Numbered from the stretch's first letter, positions 55,053 to 64,000 are shown. The stretch: DNA of 64,000 nt from Fodinibius sp964490705 (GCA_964490705.1 CAZBCG010000012.1:20575-84574), one strand, 5' to 3'. Notes: generated by a model not told the origin, from the letters alone. Translations and numbers: made by a program.

Positions 55053-57290
55053 GTCAGCTTTGCGCAGGCGGCGGGAGTTAAATACGACATTCACAGAGCT
55101 GAATGCCATAGCCGCTTCAGCCAACAACGGATGCATCATCCCCAACAGGGCCAGGGGAATCATTATCACATTGTAAAAGAATGCCCAAAAAAGGTTTTGC
55201 TTTATTTTTTGAAACGTTGCCCGGCTCAATTTGATAGCCTGCACTACCGACGAAAGGTCTCCCTTCACCAACACAATATCACCCGACTCGATGGCCACAT
55301 CCGTACCTGTACCAATGGCGATGCCAATATCGGCCTGGGTAAGTGCCGGTGCATCATTGATGCCATCACCGATCATCGCCACTTTACGTCCCTGTTGCTG
55401 AAGCCTTCTAATTTCTTCCGATTTCTGATCGGGCAGTACACCGGCAATAACCTCTTCGATGCCCACCTCGTCAGCTACGGCCCAAGCCGTACGCTCGTTA
55501 TCTCCGGTCACCATTACCGGATAAAGTCCCATGGCCTTTAATGTGGATATCGCCTGAACGCTGTCTTCTTTAATGGGATCTGCAACGGATATCAACCCGG
55601 CAAAGGAACCATCAACGGCAATCAACACGGTCGTTTTTGCTTCGCTTTCGAGGGTCATCAGCTGCTCTTCATATTCAGATGAAAATGCAATATTATATTC
55701 TTCAAGCAATTTTCTATTACCAATCAGCACATCGCTTTCGTTAACAGTAGCTTTTATACCTCTGCCCGAAAGTGCCTCAAAATTGCGGGAATCTTGCAAC
55801 TGATACTCTTTACTTTTAACAAAATCCACAATGGCTTCTCCAATCGGATGCTCAGATCCTTTTTCGGCTGAGGCCGCATACTGTAACAGCTTTTCGTTGT
55901 CCATCTCCGAAACAACATCAGTCACTGAAGGGGCTCCTTTGGTAATCGTACCTGTTTTATCGAGCACAATCGTATCAATATCGCGCAAGATTTCTACGGC
56001 TTTCCCTTTGCGGATGAGAATGCCGTTCTCGGCCCCCAGTCCCGTACCTACCATTAGAGCTGTGGGTGTTGCCAATCCCAGTGCACAGGGACACGCAATC
56101 ACCAGTACGGCAATAGCCGCATAAAATGCCAGGGCCATATCTCCCATATTAGGATTCACCCACGGAATAAATGCGGATGCCCAGACGGCAATCTGCTGAA
56201 AGAAATCGGGGAATAATAGCCACGCTCCTAAAGTGACCGCAGCCAAAACGAGAATTACCGGCACAAATACGGCTGTAATTTTATCGGCAAACTCCTGGAT
56301 CGGTACTTTTGATCCTTGCGCCTCTTCGACCATTCGAATAACCTGACTCAAAAAGGTCTGCTCCCCTACTTTGGTAGCTTCTACTTTCATCGTGCCGTTT
56401 TGATTGATCGTGCCTCCAATAACCTCATCACCCTGGGATTTTTTGACGGGCATCGACTCTCCGGTGGCAATAGATTCATCAACCCGGCTTTGCCCATCGA
56501 TAACTTTGCCATCCGTCGGTATTTTTTCGCCGGGACGCACAACCATCACATCCCCGACATCGAGATCACGAACCGAAACCGTCATCTCTTTTCCATTTCG
56601 GATAATGGTGGCCTCTTTGGCTTCCAGCGTCATCAGATTTTTGATCGCTTCTGATGCACGTCCTTTCGCCTTGGTCTCTACGTACCGCCCCGTAAGATGA
56701 AAAGCCATTATCATACCGGCAATACCGGCAAAACTGTGAAAGGGTGGCGCCATCCCAAAAGCATGCAGGAGCGCTACAAATCCTGTTGCTAGCGAGGCCA
56801 AGCTGCCCATGGCAATCAGCACGTCCATATTAGGAGCCGCATTAACGGTGGACTTCCACGCGCCGCGCAGCGTTTCATATCCGGGATAGAAAATGACAAC
56901 GGCCGAAAGGAGGATCATCACACCGTGATAAACCGCTTCACCACCCGGAGTCTGCCCAAAAATCATTTCAGGAAGCATCCAAAGCATAATGGGAATGGTG
57001 AGTCCCCACGCCCATTTCATTTTGGATTTTGCTGCAATCAGTTTTTCATTTTCTTCCTGATCGGCTGGGAGCTGGTCGTTCTGCTCTTCTCGTACATCAT
57101 AGCCCACGCTTTGCACTGCGTCTTTCAACAACTGGTCTTCCACGGCCCCGTTCTCAAATTCCACCATCGCCTTTTCGGTAGCCAAGTTGACTGACGCCTG
57201 CTTTACGCCTTCAACTTTAGACAGTGCATCCTCGACGCTGTTGGCACAACCGGCACAGTGCATTCCTTCGATTTTAAGTGATTTCTTCAT
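55041..57290 (-). CDS. copA: CopA-type Cu(I)-exporting P1B ATPase
   Basis: 749 residues from the ATG at 57290 (a GTG 33 bases earlier is also open). One N-terminal HMA domain (about 2-66) with GMHCAGCANS precedes eight membrane segments. The copper site is CPC (VIACPCALGLATPTALMVG), and the core motifs TGES, DKTGTITKGA, SEHPIGE, MVTGDNERTA and IGDGINDAPAL are all present. It exports Cu(I) to the periplasm. It follows an HMA-AraC regulator in the same orientation. The last codons overlap a DnaA box. Confidence 0.96.
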   Translation of the reverse strand: MKKSLKIEGMHCAGCANSVEDALSKVEGVKQASVNLATEKAMVEFENGAVEDQLLKDAVQSVGYDVREEQNDQLPADQEENEKLIAAKSKMKWAWGLTIPIMLWMLPEMIFGQTPGGEAVYHGVMILLSAVVIFYPGYETLRGAWKSTVNAAPNMDVLIAMGSLASLATGFVALLHAFGMAPPFHSFAGIAGMIMAFHLTGRYVETKAKGRASEAIKNLMTLEAKEATIIRNGKEMTVSVRDLDVGDVMVVRPGEKIPTDGKVIDGQSRVDESIATGESMPVKKSQGDEVIGGTINQNGTMKVEATKVGEQTFLSQVIRMVEEAQGSKVPIQEFADKITAVFVPVILVLAAVTLGAWLLFPDFFQQIAVWASAFIPWVNPNMGDMALAFYAAIAVLVIACPCALGLATPTALMVGTGLGAENGILIRKGKAVEILRDIDTIVLDKTGTITKGAPSVTDVVSEMDNEKLLQYAASAEKGSEHPIGEAIVDFVKSKEYQLQDSRNFEALSGRGIKATVNESDVLIGNRKLLEEYNIAFSSEYEEQLMTLESEAKTTVLIAVDGSFAGLISVADPIKEDSVQAISTLKAMGLYPVMVTGDNERTAWAVADEVGIEEVIAGVLPDQKSEEIRRLQQQGRKVAMIGDGINDAPALTQADIGIAIGTGTDVAIESGDIVLVKGDLSSVVQAIKLSRATFQKIKQNLFWAFFYNVIMIPLALLGMMHPLLAEAAMAFSSVNVVFNSRRLRKADLST

Positions 57291-57393
57291 AACAATATCA
57301 AAACTGGATTTACCTGAATTCACTCTGAAGTTAACATTCGGGCAAAACTAGCCGTAATACTGAAATAAAATAAATGTGTAAAATTTTTAGGTT

Positions 57394-57966
57394 TTACGTA
57401 ACCTTATCCAGTGATTGGCGTCCGGCGACATCAAGGTGAGAACGAAATGTGCTGACGGTTTCGCCGGTAACATCTTTAAATTGATTGGAAAGATATTGGA
57501 CACTGCTATAATTCAGCTCCCACGCAATTTCGCTGAGCGTCATTTCCTGATAGGTCAGCAACTCCTTCACACGCTCAATTTTCAGCTGGATTAGATACTG
57601 CTCAATAGTACAACCTACTTCACCGGAAAACCGGTTGCTTAAATAACTGTAATTCCGATGCATTTTTTCAGAAAGGTAGGTTGATAGCTTGGGCAGCTCC
57701 TGATCTTCTTCTATCCTCTTTAAATAATCGATAAGTTGCGTTTTAATCTCCTCAATAAGCGCATCGGCCGTTTCAGTAATAAGCTCAAATCCTCGCTGGC
57801 GAAGTTTTTCAGCAATCGTTTCAATTCCCTCTTCTGGGGGATCATCTACAATTTCTGCTTTTCCCAAATCCACAGACTGCACCCGATAGCCGAGATCATC
57901 AAGCAGATCCCGCACCGATGTAATACAGCGATCACAAACCATATTTTTAATATTCAGCGTAGCCAT
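57394..57966 (-). CDS. AraC-family regulator with N-terminal HMA-like metal-binding domain
   Basis: 190 residues from the ATG at 57966; the frame opens further upstream, but the HMA-like domain begins exactly here (MATLNIKNMVCDRCITSVRD). Residues 1-70 have the ferredoxin-like HMA fold with Cys-x-x-Cys (CDRC). Residues about 95-188 are an AraC HTH pair with YSYLSNRFSGEVGCTIEQYL, RVKELLTYQEMTLSEIAWEL and YLSNQFKDVTGETVSTFR. It lies 103 bases upstream of copA in the same direction, so it is probably a copper- or other metal-responsive regulator of copA. The metal is inferred from the neighbour. Confidence 0.87.
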   Translation of the reverse strand: MATLNIKNMVCDRCITSVRDLLDDLGYRVQSVDLGKAEIVDDPPEEGIETIAEKLRQRGFELITETADALIEEIKTQLIDYLKRIEEDQELPKLSTYLSEKMHRNYSYLSNRFSGEVGCTIEQYLIQLKIERVKELLTYQEMTLSEIAWELNYSSVQYLSNQFKDVTGETVSTFRSHLDVAGRQSLDKVT

Positions 57967-58004
57967 ATAACGATAACGGGCAGTACATCTTTTTCGTTTG
58001 CCAA

Positions 58005-58036
58005 AATAAAAAGGGACGCAGAGAATTGCGTCCCTC
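58005..58036 (-). terminator. Intrinsic terminator of glmS
   Basis: AGGGACGCA, 6-nt loop, TGCGTCCCT, followed on the minus strand by TTTTTATTTT. It lies 25 bases beyond the glmS stop. Confidence 0.92.
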
Positions 58037-58059
58037 AAAACGTAATATACATCAAAAAA

Positions 58060-59904
58060 CTACTCTACCGTCACACTTTTGGCCAGGTTTCGGGGCTGAT
58101 CCACATTACAGCCACGGTTAACTGCGATATAATATGAAAGCAGTTGCAGTGGAATGGACGTCAACAGTGGAGAAAGACAATCTTCGGTCTCAGGAATTGC
58201 ACAGTAAAACTCTGAAAGATCAATCACTTCCTCATTCTTTTCTCCTGTAATGGAAATAATACGTCCCTTTCGTGCTTTCACTTCTTCGATATTGCTGATC
58301 ATTTTTTCATTGGTATGATCGGTAGCTGCAACTACAACCACCGGCATCATCTCATCGATAAGAGCAATGGGGCCATGTTTCATCTCTGCGGCCGGATAGC
58401 CTTCGGCATGGATGTATGAAATCTCTTTTAGTTTAAGAGCACCTTCCAGCGCTACTGGGAAATTGTACGTACGTCCCAAATACAAGAAATTGGGAGCGTA
58501 GGTAAAGAGTTTGGCAATCTCTTTGAGCGAGTCGCTCTGTTCCAGAATCTGCTCTACTTTTTTAGGGATTTTGTCTAGCTCCTCAATTAACCGGTTGGCG
58601 TATTCGGGCTCAATAGTATTTCGTTTTTGTCCCAGCATAATCGCCATCATCGCCAGCACCGATACCTGCGTGGTAAATGCCTTCGTTGATGCCACCCCAA
58701 TTTCCGGTCCGGCATGCGTATAAACGCCAGCATCGGTGTCACGGGCAATAGTAGATCCCACCACATTACAGACGCCGAGCGTTAATGCACCGCGCTCTTG
58801 GGCCGTACGCAAGGCTGCCAGCGTGTCAGCAGTTTCACCACTTTGTGAGACTACTAACATCACATCATCTTCATCGATAAGGGCTTCACGGTATCGAAAT
58901 TCTGAGGCATATTCTACTTCAACGGGCAGTTTTGCCAAGTGCTCAAACAGATATTCGCCGACCAATCCGGCATGCCAGCTTGTACCACAGGCTGCAATAA
59001 TCAGTCGCTTAGCATTGACAAGTTTATCAAGCACATCGACGATACCGCCCAACTGCACGCTGTGATTTTCCACATCCAACCGCCCGCGCAGGCAATCGGA
59101 AATAGCCCGTGGCTGCTCAAAAATCTCTTTGAGCATAAAGTGCGGATAACCACCTTTTTCAATTTCTTCTACGCTCATGGCCAGCTCGTGCACCTTCTTG
59201 GTGAGCGTAACATCATCAATGGTTTTAACTTCGTAATTATCCTTGGATACAATCGCCATTTCACCGTCATCCAGATAAACCACTTTTTTCGTATGCTCAA
59301 CGATAGGTGAAGCATCAGAGGCAATAAACATCTCACCATCGCCAATCCCTAGCAGCAACGGCGATCCCTTGCGGGCCACAATAATGCGATCGGGCTCTTC
59401 CACATTCATGATGGCCAAGCCATATGTTCCCACAACTTGTTTGAGCGCCATCTGCACAGCCTGCTCAAACGTAATATCTTCGCCATTCCCATTCTCGTAA
59501 ATTTCTTCAATAAGCTGAGCAATGACCTCGGTATCGGTTTCCGTTTTAAACGTGCGGCCTTTATTTTCCAGCTCTTTCTTTAGCGAATTGTAATTCTCAA
59601 TAATACCATTGTGTACCAGCGCCACTTTCCCGGAGCCACTCACATGAGGGTGTGAATTCACATCATTCGGCGCTCCATGGGTGGCCCATCGCGTGTGACC
59701 GATTCCGACATAGCCGTCAGAGGGATTTTCTTCGAGCTTATTCTTCAGGTTTTGAACCTTGCCCTTTCCCTTTTTAATATCCAGCTTGCCATTATACAAG
59801 GCAATGCCTGCTGAATCATATCCGCGATATTCCAGGCGCTCTAGTCCCTTGACAATAATATCGCTAGCCTTTTTTTCTCCTATGTAACCTACTATTCCGC
59901 ACAT
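58060..59904 (-). CDS. glmS: Glutamine--fructose-6-phosphate aminotransferase (isomerising)
   Basis: 614 residues, full length. Cys2 of MCGIVGYIG is the glutaminase nucleophile; GHTRWATHG, HNGIIENY and TDTEVIAQLIEE complete the class II amidotransferase domain (1-235). Two SIS domains follow with AACGTSWHAG, VVSQSGETADTL and AEMKHGPIALI, ending in the conserved RNLAKSVTVE tail. It makes glucosamine-6-phosphate, the first step to UDP-GlcNAc. The gene diverges from a GlmU-like gene that serves the end of the same pathway. No glmS ribozyme or other leader structure is evident in the 130-base upstream gap. Confidence 0.98.
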   Translation of the reverse strand: MCGIVGYIGEKKASDIIVKGLERLEYRGYDSAGIALYNGKLDIKKGKGKVQNLKNKLEENPSDGYVGIGHTRWATHGAPNDVNSHPHVSGSGKVALVHNGIIENYNSLKKELENKGRTFKTETDTEVIAQLIEEIYENGNGEDITFEQAVQMALKQVVGTYGLAIMNVEEPDRIIVARKGSPLLLGIGDGEMFIASDASPIVEHTKKVVYLDDGEMAIVSKDNYEVKTIDDVTLTKKVHELAMSVEEIEKGGYPHFMLKEIFEQPRAISDCLRGRLDVENHSVQLGGIVDVLDKLVNAKRLIIAACGTSWHAGLVGEYLFEHLAKLPVEVEYASEFRYREALIDEDDVMLVVSQSGETADTLAALRTAQERGALTLGVCNVVGSTIARDTDAGVYTHAGPEIGVASTKAFTTQVSVLAMMAIMLGQKRNTIEPEYANRLIEELDKIPKKVEQILEQSDSLKEIAKLFTYAPNFLYLGRTYNFPVALEGALKLKEISYIHAEGYPAAEMKHGPIALIDEMMPVVVVAATDHTNEKMISNIEEVKARKGRIISITGEKNEEVIDLSEFYCAIPETEDCLSPLLTSIPLQLLSYYIAVNRGCNVDQPRNLAKSVTVE

Positions 59905-60035
59905 ATAGCTGTTCTGTAATTTGAGTGATGATTATTATACTGTCTCTCTGAACCAGTCTACTATTAAGGCTAAAGTTATCATTCTGTGAGATATTTTAAA
60001 ACATTTAACTATAACTTTTTAGATGCCGCATAATC

Positions 60036-61241
60036 ATGCAATTATGTTTTTTTGAAGATGATAAATATACCAAATTCCATCCCTTAACCCTTACCCGGCC
60101 AATTGATGACCTCCGTATTGGCGTTCATACCATCAACCAAAAGTGGAGCAGAGCATTAAACGCATCAAAGACAACCCGTATTGTGCGTCCCGAACTCAAC
60201 GACGTTTTTTCTAGAGGAACTCTTGATAGCTCAGAGTCTTGTATTTGGATTAACAGCCGCTACTTGCCTACCCAAAATCTCATTGAAAAGGTTCAAGACT
60301 TGCGCGAGGGACAATCCATGCAACACGGAAAAACAATTATTGCCGCATGCGTTAGTGGAGATCAATCAATACAATGGCACAAAAATAACAATCCTGATTT
60401 TAAAAACCTTTTTGTCCTCGAAACATCCGACTTTCTTTCTATTGCGCACCTTTGGGATTTGTTCCAGCTCAATGGTCAACAAATTAAGGAAGATGTTGCC
60501 CGAATTGCCATAGATGCAGCCCCAAATGCTGATATCTCGGAACAAGCCACACTCCAAAACCGAGATAAAATTTATATCGAAAATGGCGCAACAATTGAAG
60601 CCGGAGCAGTACTTATTGCTCAAAAGGGGCCTATTTATATCGGCAACGATGCAACCGTTATGGCCGGCTCGCTTATTCGCGGTCCTGTAGCCATCTGTGA
60701 AGGAGCAACAGTAAAAATGGGTGCAAAAATTTATGAAGATACAACCATCGGGCCGATCTGTAAGGTGGGGGGAGAAGTTAACAATTCAATTTTCCACTCG
60801 TACTCCAACAAGGGACATGACGGCTTCGTAGGCAATTCATTAATTGGGCAATGGTGTAATCTCGGAGCTGATACAAACACCTCAAACCTCAAAAATAATT
60901 ACAGTACCGTTCGGCTTACCAATTGGGGCGATCGTCAAGAAGTGGAAACCGGCCAGCAGTTTATTGGCACGATTATGGGCGATCACTCTAAAACAGCAAT
61001 TAATACGCAGCTCAATACCGGTACCATCTGCGGAGTAAGTTGTAATATTTTTTCTGCGGATTTTCCTCCCAAATTGATTCCCTCCTTCAGCTGGGTGGGC
61101 TCTAATGTGATTCAAACATACAAGTTGGAAAAAGCTTTTGAAGCCATGGAAGCGATGATGGCGCGCCGCGATGTTTCATTGACTGACGAATATCGAACGA
61201 TGATGCAAAAACTATTTGGCGAGCGCGGACCTTCGCTTTAA
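60036..61241 (+). CDS. GlmU-like sugar nucleotidyltransferase/acyltransferase (alternative GlmU family)
   Basis: 401 residues. The N-terminal part opens FFEDDKYTKFHPLTLTRPID with DDLRIG, typical of the alternative bacterial GlmU family found in Bacteroidota. The C-terminal half (about 175-345) is a left-handed beta helix with hexapeptide repeats such as NGATIEAGAVLI and NDATVMAGSLIRGP, plus the catalytic-type His region FHSYSNKGHDGFVG. Predicted role is UDP-GlcNAc formation from glucosamine-1-phosphate, or a related sugar. The glmS gene beside it supports this. Divergent promoters must lie in the 130-base gap. Confidence 0.87.
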   Translation: MQLCFFEDDKYTKFHPLTLTRPIDDLRIGVHTINQKWSRALNASKTTRIVRPELNDVFSRGTLDSSESCIWINSRYLPTQNLIEKVQDLREGQSMQHGKTIIAACVSGDQSIQWHKNNNPDFKNLFVLETSDFLSIAHLWDLFQLNGQQIKEDVARIAIDAAPNADISEQATLQNRDKIYIENGATIEAGAVLIAQKGPIYIGNDATVMAGSLIRGPVAICEGATVKMGAKIYEDTTIGPICKVGGEVNNSIFHSYSNKGHDGFVGNSLIGQWCNLGADTNTSNLKNNYSTVRLTNWGDRQEVETGQQFIGTIMGDHSKTAINTQLNTGTICGVSCNIFSADFPPKLIPSFSWVGSNVIQTYKLEKAFEAMEAMMARRDVSLTDEYRTMMQKLFGERGPSL

Positions 61242-61288
61242 TAGTAAAGTGATTTAATTCCCCGAGCCTCTGGGTCGGAGTTGTTCAT

Positions 61289-62764
61289 TCATGATGCCCA
61301 TGCGGGCAACGTTCCTGCATCTATCCCAAAGACAAAATTAATCAACGAAAATGAAGCGGCAGTTATCATAATAATGAACACGATATTGAGCCACAGGCCG
61401 GCTTTCGACATCTCTGGAATAGTAAGCTTGCCACTACCATAAACAATAGCATTAGGAGGTGTAGCCACCGGCAGCATAAACGCACAACTAGCTCCCAGCG
61501 CAGCCGGAATTGCCAGCAACAAAGGATTTTCCCCAACTCCTATAGCTATCGATGCCAAAATGGGTAAAAAAGCAGCCGTAGTTGCGGTATTGCTGGTCAT
61601 CTCGGTCAAAAAAACGATCAGCAGCACAACCAGTCCCACCAGCACAACAAGCGGCCATCCGCCAAAAAATTCCACCCCATTCCCAATCCATTCGGCCAGG
61701 CCAGTAGCACTTATTGCAGAGGCCAAGCTCAATCCCCCGCCGAATAATATGAGCACGCCCCAGGGTAACTGCTCAGCATCATCCCAGGAAAGTAAAAATT
61801 GCCCTTCCGACAAATCTTGCGGAATCAAAAATAATGAAACACCACCCGCGATCGCAATGCCGGCATCCGACAATCCCGGAACAATATCCGTAAGCAGCGG
61901 GCGCAAAATCCAAGCCAGGGCCGTAATCACAAAAACAGCTGCCACCTTTTTTTCTGCACTGCTCGTAGAACCTAATTGTTGGAGCTGATCCTGGATAAGC
62001 TTTTTTCCACCGGGCAATTCGGTAATTTTTATAGGATAGATTACTTTTGTAAGCATGACATAGAGCAGTGGCAACGAAATCACGACCAACGGTACGCCAA
62101 CCATCATCCACTGTGCAAAACCGATCTCAAATCCATAATTTTCGCTCATAAATCCCGCCAGCAGTGCATTGGGCGGCGTACCAATAATCGTAGCCATACC
62201 CCCGACATTGCAGCCGTAGGCGATGCTGAGCACCAGTACAATCTCAAAATTTATTTTGTCGCCACTCGATTGCTGGTTTTCTACCAGCTTCAAAATTGAA
62301 AGTCCTATGGGCAACATCATTAACGCCGTTGCCGTATTACTAACCCACATACTCAAAAAGGCGGAGGCTAAAATAAAGCCCCAAATAATTGAAGTGGGTT
62401 TGACACCAACAAATCGCACGATATTGAGCGCAATCCGTCTATGTAAATCCCACCGTTCCATGGCAATGGCAATAATAAATCCCCCCATAAACAAAAATAT
62501 TAACGGGTTGGCATAGGGCGTAGTTGCTTCGGCAATGGTAGTTACACCCATTATCGGCAACAACACCACAGGTAGCAGCGCCGTCACCGAAATAGGCAGA
62601 GCTTCAGTAATCCACCAAACCGCCATAAGCAAACCTACAGCTGCAGTGTCCCATCCTTCGGCAGAAAGTCCATCGGGGGCCGGTGCAATCAGCACTAAAA
62701 TAAAAATGGCTAATCCTGCAAAAAATCCGATGCTTTTTCTAAGTCCAAGTGATGTTTGGTTCAT
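61289..62764 (-). CDS. DASS/SLC13-family divalent anion:Na+ symporter
   Basis: 491 residues, about eleven membrane segments. Both Ser-Asn-Thr signature repeats that bind the carboxylate substrate and Na+ are present: MWVSNTATALMML and TEMTSNTATTAAFLP. IIGTPPNAL and VATPPNAIVYGSG complete the two binding halves. Likely substrates are dicarboxylates such as succinate; sulfate cannot be ruled out. It is a single gene on the minus strand, divergent from the cold-shock gene across a 258-base gap without other genes. Confidence 0.93.
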   Translation of the reverse strand: MNQTSLGLRKSIGFFAGLAIFILVLIAPAPDGLSAEGWDTAAVGLLMAVWWITEALPISVTALLPVVLLPIMGVTTIAEATTPYANPLIFLFMGGFIIAIAMERWDLHRRIALNIVRFVGVKPTSIIWGFILASAFLSMWVSNTATALMMLPIGLSILKLVENQQSSGDKINFEIVLVLSIAYGCNVGGMATIIGTPPNALLAGFMSENYGFEIGFAQWMMVGVPLVVISLPLLYVMLTKVIYPIKITELPGGKKLIQDQLQQLGSTSSAEKKVAAVFVITALAWILRPLLTDIVPGLSDAGIAIAGGVSLFLIPQDLSEGQFLLSWDDAEQLPWGVLILFGGGLSLASAISATGLAEWIGNGVEFFGGWPLVVLVGLVVLLIVFLTEMTSNTATTAAFLPILASIAIGVGENPLLLAIPAALGASCAFMLPVATPPNAIVYGSGKLTIPEMSKAGLWLNIVFIIMITAASFSLINFVFGIDAGTLPAWAS

Positions 62765-63022
62765 ACTTTTTTTCTCTATTAACGGTAGTTTTCTAAGTAA
62801 GCTGATACATCTAAATCACACATGCAACGGCGGCTTTTAACCCAAGCACAAAACAACTATTTCTTGAAGAAGAAAATAAATAGGTATTCTGCAGTATTCA
62901 CCGTACCTTCCACATTACATTTAATTACCCACCTAGCACGTATATTTTTTGAAACGACGCGTTTATTCAACTCTTTTCATCTAATATCACTTTAGGTGTA
63001 CACAAATACACAGTTATATATT

Positions 63023-63238
63023 ATGGCACAAGGAAAAATTAAATTTTTCGACACACAAAAAGGATTTGGATTTATTGCACCAGATGATGGTGACAAAGAC
63101 GTCTTCGTCCACAGAAACAATGTTGAAAATCTTGATTACAACCAAGGACTTGAAGACGGCGAAGCCGTTGAGTTTGAGGTAGAAGAAACACCTAAAGGCT
63201 TAAGCGCAACAAACGTAAAAAGCCTGGACTACAAATAG
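63023..63238 (+). CDS. Cold-shock domain protein
   Basis: 71 residues from the ATG at 63023. The RNA-binding motifs are GKIKFFDTQKGFGFIAPDD (RNP1) and DVFVHRNNV (RNP2). Small Csp proteins bind single-stranded RNA and act as RNA chaperones. A longer frame from a GTG at 62996 would add a nine-residue tail not seen in the family. The long gap upstream suggests an extended leader, common for cold-induced csp genes, although no specific cold box is recognised. A strong terminator follows. Confidence 0.95.
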   Translation: MAQGKIKFFDTQKGFGFIAPDDGDKDVFVHRNNVENLDYNQGLEDGEAVEFEVEETPKGLSATNVKSLDYK

Positions 63239-63262
63239 TCTTCAAAAATCTTACTGATTTTT

Positions 63263-63292
63263 AAAAGCCCGCTTTTTGAGTGGGCTTTTTTT
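63263..63292 (+). terminator. Intrinsic terminator of the csp gene
   Basis: AAAAGCCCGCT, short T-rich loop, AGTGGGCTTTT, followed by a T-run; one G-U pair in the stem. It lies 25 bases beyond the stop. Confidence 0.9.
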
Positions 63293-63455
63293 ATTTCCAT
63301 ATCTATTGTAACTGTATAGCGCCCACATTTTGGGAGCCCCTTGCAGTTGGTAATTTAGCTTCTACATTGCATGCAAATTCAAGAATACAAATAGTCGTAA
63401 TTCCATCGCGGTATATCATTATAATTTTAGGGATACATAAAAGCAGATAGCAGCT

Positions 63456-63863
63456 ATGCATTGGTATCTTCAAGTACTTAAAAAATATGCAGACTTTAAT
63501 GGAAGAGCGCGCCGCAAAGAATACTGGTACTTTTACCTGATAAACCTTGTCATCAGTTTTGTATTGGGATTTTCTGCCAGCTTATTTCGTGCTGCAAATC
63601 CAGAATCTATATTCGGTATCTTTCTCGGCGGCCTAACATTGATCTACTCGCTAGGGATTTTCATCCCCAGCCTGGCTGTGGGCGTCCGCCGACTTCATGA
63701 CACCAATAGAAGCGGAGTGTGGCTACTTATTGGTTTTGTTCCATTTGTCGGGGCTATTATTTTGATCTACTTTTTTGTGCTCGACAGCCAGCCCGGTGAA
63801 AACCAATACGGACCTAATCCGAAAGAAAACCAAACGGCAGACGTTGGTAATTTAGACTTATAA
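63456..63863 (+). CDS. DUF805-family membrane protein
   Basis: 135 residues with four membrane segments. The family motifs are YADFNGRARRKEYWYFYLIN near the start and GVRRLHDTNRSGVWLLI in the middle, with a terminal GENQYGPNP. Members such as YhaH are widespread, and their function is unknown. The gene stands alone between the csp terminator and a tRNA gene. Confidence 0.9.
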   Translation: MHWYLQVLKKYADFNGRARRKEYWYFYLINLVISFVLGFSASLFRAANPESIFGIFLGGLTLIYSLGIFIPSLAVGVRRLHDTNRSGVWLLIGFVPFVGAIILIYFFVLDSQPGENQYGPNPKENQTADVGNLDL

Positions 63864-63925
63864 TCTGATTGGCAAAGAATCAGAAACTGTCTGCCAAATT
63901 GTTTCAAATTAGGTTTTAAAACTGC

Positions 63926-63933
63926 TATATTTG
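63926..63933 (+). promoter_or_regulatory. TAnnTTTG-type -7 element upstream of the tRNA
   Basis: TATATTTG fits the Bacteroidota -7 consensus TAnnTTTG, and it ends 13 bases before the mature tRNA start. A TTG lies at 63899-63901, somewhat too far upstream for the usual spacing. Confidence 0.45.
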
Positions 63934-63946
63934 AAGCTGTAAAAAT

Positions 63947-64000
63947 GCCCAAGTGGCGGAATTGGTAGACGCGTATGCTTCAGGAGCATATGGGGATTTT
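63947..64000 (+). tRNA. tRNA-Leu (anticodon CAG), 3' part beyond window
   Basis: It starts GCCCAAG with the class II leucine-type D-loop AATTGGTAGACGC. The anticodon stem TATGC / GCATA encloses loop TTCAGGA, giving anticodon CAG (63981-63983). The variable arm and T-arm are cut off by the window edge. Confidence 0.93.

Noticed and set aside
59905..60035. glmS ribozyme or other riboswitch upstream of glmS
   Set aside because: The gap is only 130 bases and shows no recognisable ribozyme core.

Overview
The window looks like chromosomal DNA of an FCB-group bacterium, most likely Balneolota/Rhodothermota (a Balneolaceae-like marine or halophilic heterotroph). This is inferred from gene content: a PafA-type phosphatase, a carboxypeptidase-regulatory-like TonB receptor, the 'alternative' GlmU-like nucleotidyltransferase, a DUF5117-type metalloprotease, a tricorn-like protease, weak Shine-Dalgarno sites, and a TAnnTTTG-type element upstream of a tRNA. 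No rRNA, CRISPR array, phage or complete insertion sequence is visible. Genes are dense and on both strands.

Layout. 1-9.2 kb: 3' part of clpB, an M29 aminopeptidase, and a coupled tamB/tamA-like pair for outer-membrane biogenesis. 9.3-15 kb: M14 carboxypeptidase lipoprotein, a GIY-YIG gene bracketed by inverted REP-like repeats, a SCO1/PCuAC copper-delivery pair, a PafA-like phosphatase, an ICMT-like methyltransferase and a 5'-truncated sterol-desaturase remnant. 15-19.9 kb: a sulfur/persulfide locus (rhodanese, TauE, persulfide-dioxygenase-rhodanese fusion, two YeeE/YedE halves) diverging from a HutC-type GntR regulator, with two CTTGT-N4-ACAAG operators in the shared promoter region. 20-26.7 kb: signalling island with a six-PAS HisKA_3 kinase, its NarL-type regulator, a degenerate receiver and a PAS kinase whose ATPase domain looks degenerate. 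27.3-33 kb: tricorn-like protease, a CPH-type CopB copper ATPase and the remains of an outer-membrane CopB/PcoB gene. 33-37.6 kb: iron uptake (TonB receptor, PepSY reductase) preceded by two palindromic operators, with a DtxR/MntR-type regulator close by. 37.7-50.4 kb: SpoIIE phosphatase, NRDE protein, NhaC, gltX, an S23 four-helix-bundle gene inside 7-bp-phased repeats, WbqC, a class V aminotransferase, a sodium:solute symporter with a 40-residue membrane partner, and a CNNM/CBS protein. 50.5-58 kb: metalloprotease, SAM methyltransferase, small membrane protein, Hpt protein, a cluster of DnaA boxes, CopA, and an HMA-AraC regulator. 58-64 kb: glmS diverging from a GlmU-like gene, a DASS carboxylate transporter, a cold-shock protein, DUF805 and a tRNA-Leu(CAG) cut by the window end.

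Themes. Copper handling recurs at four separate places (SCO1/PCuAC, CopB ATPase with PcoB remnant, CopA, HMA-AraC). Metal and sulfur regulators sit beside readable operators. Intergenic DNA is rich in small palindromic or phased repeats. Three families are distinguishable: TCCTGAA/TTCAGGA hairpins around the GIY-YIG gene; 7-bp-phased words around the S23 gene, with a gene-less perfect hairpin 2 kb away; and perfect hairpins of related architecture acting as terminators. The repeat-associated S23 and GIY-YIG genes, the GntR-persulfide operators, the degenerate two-component pair and the DnaA-box cluster are the items most worth following up.
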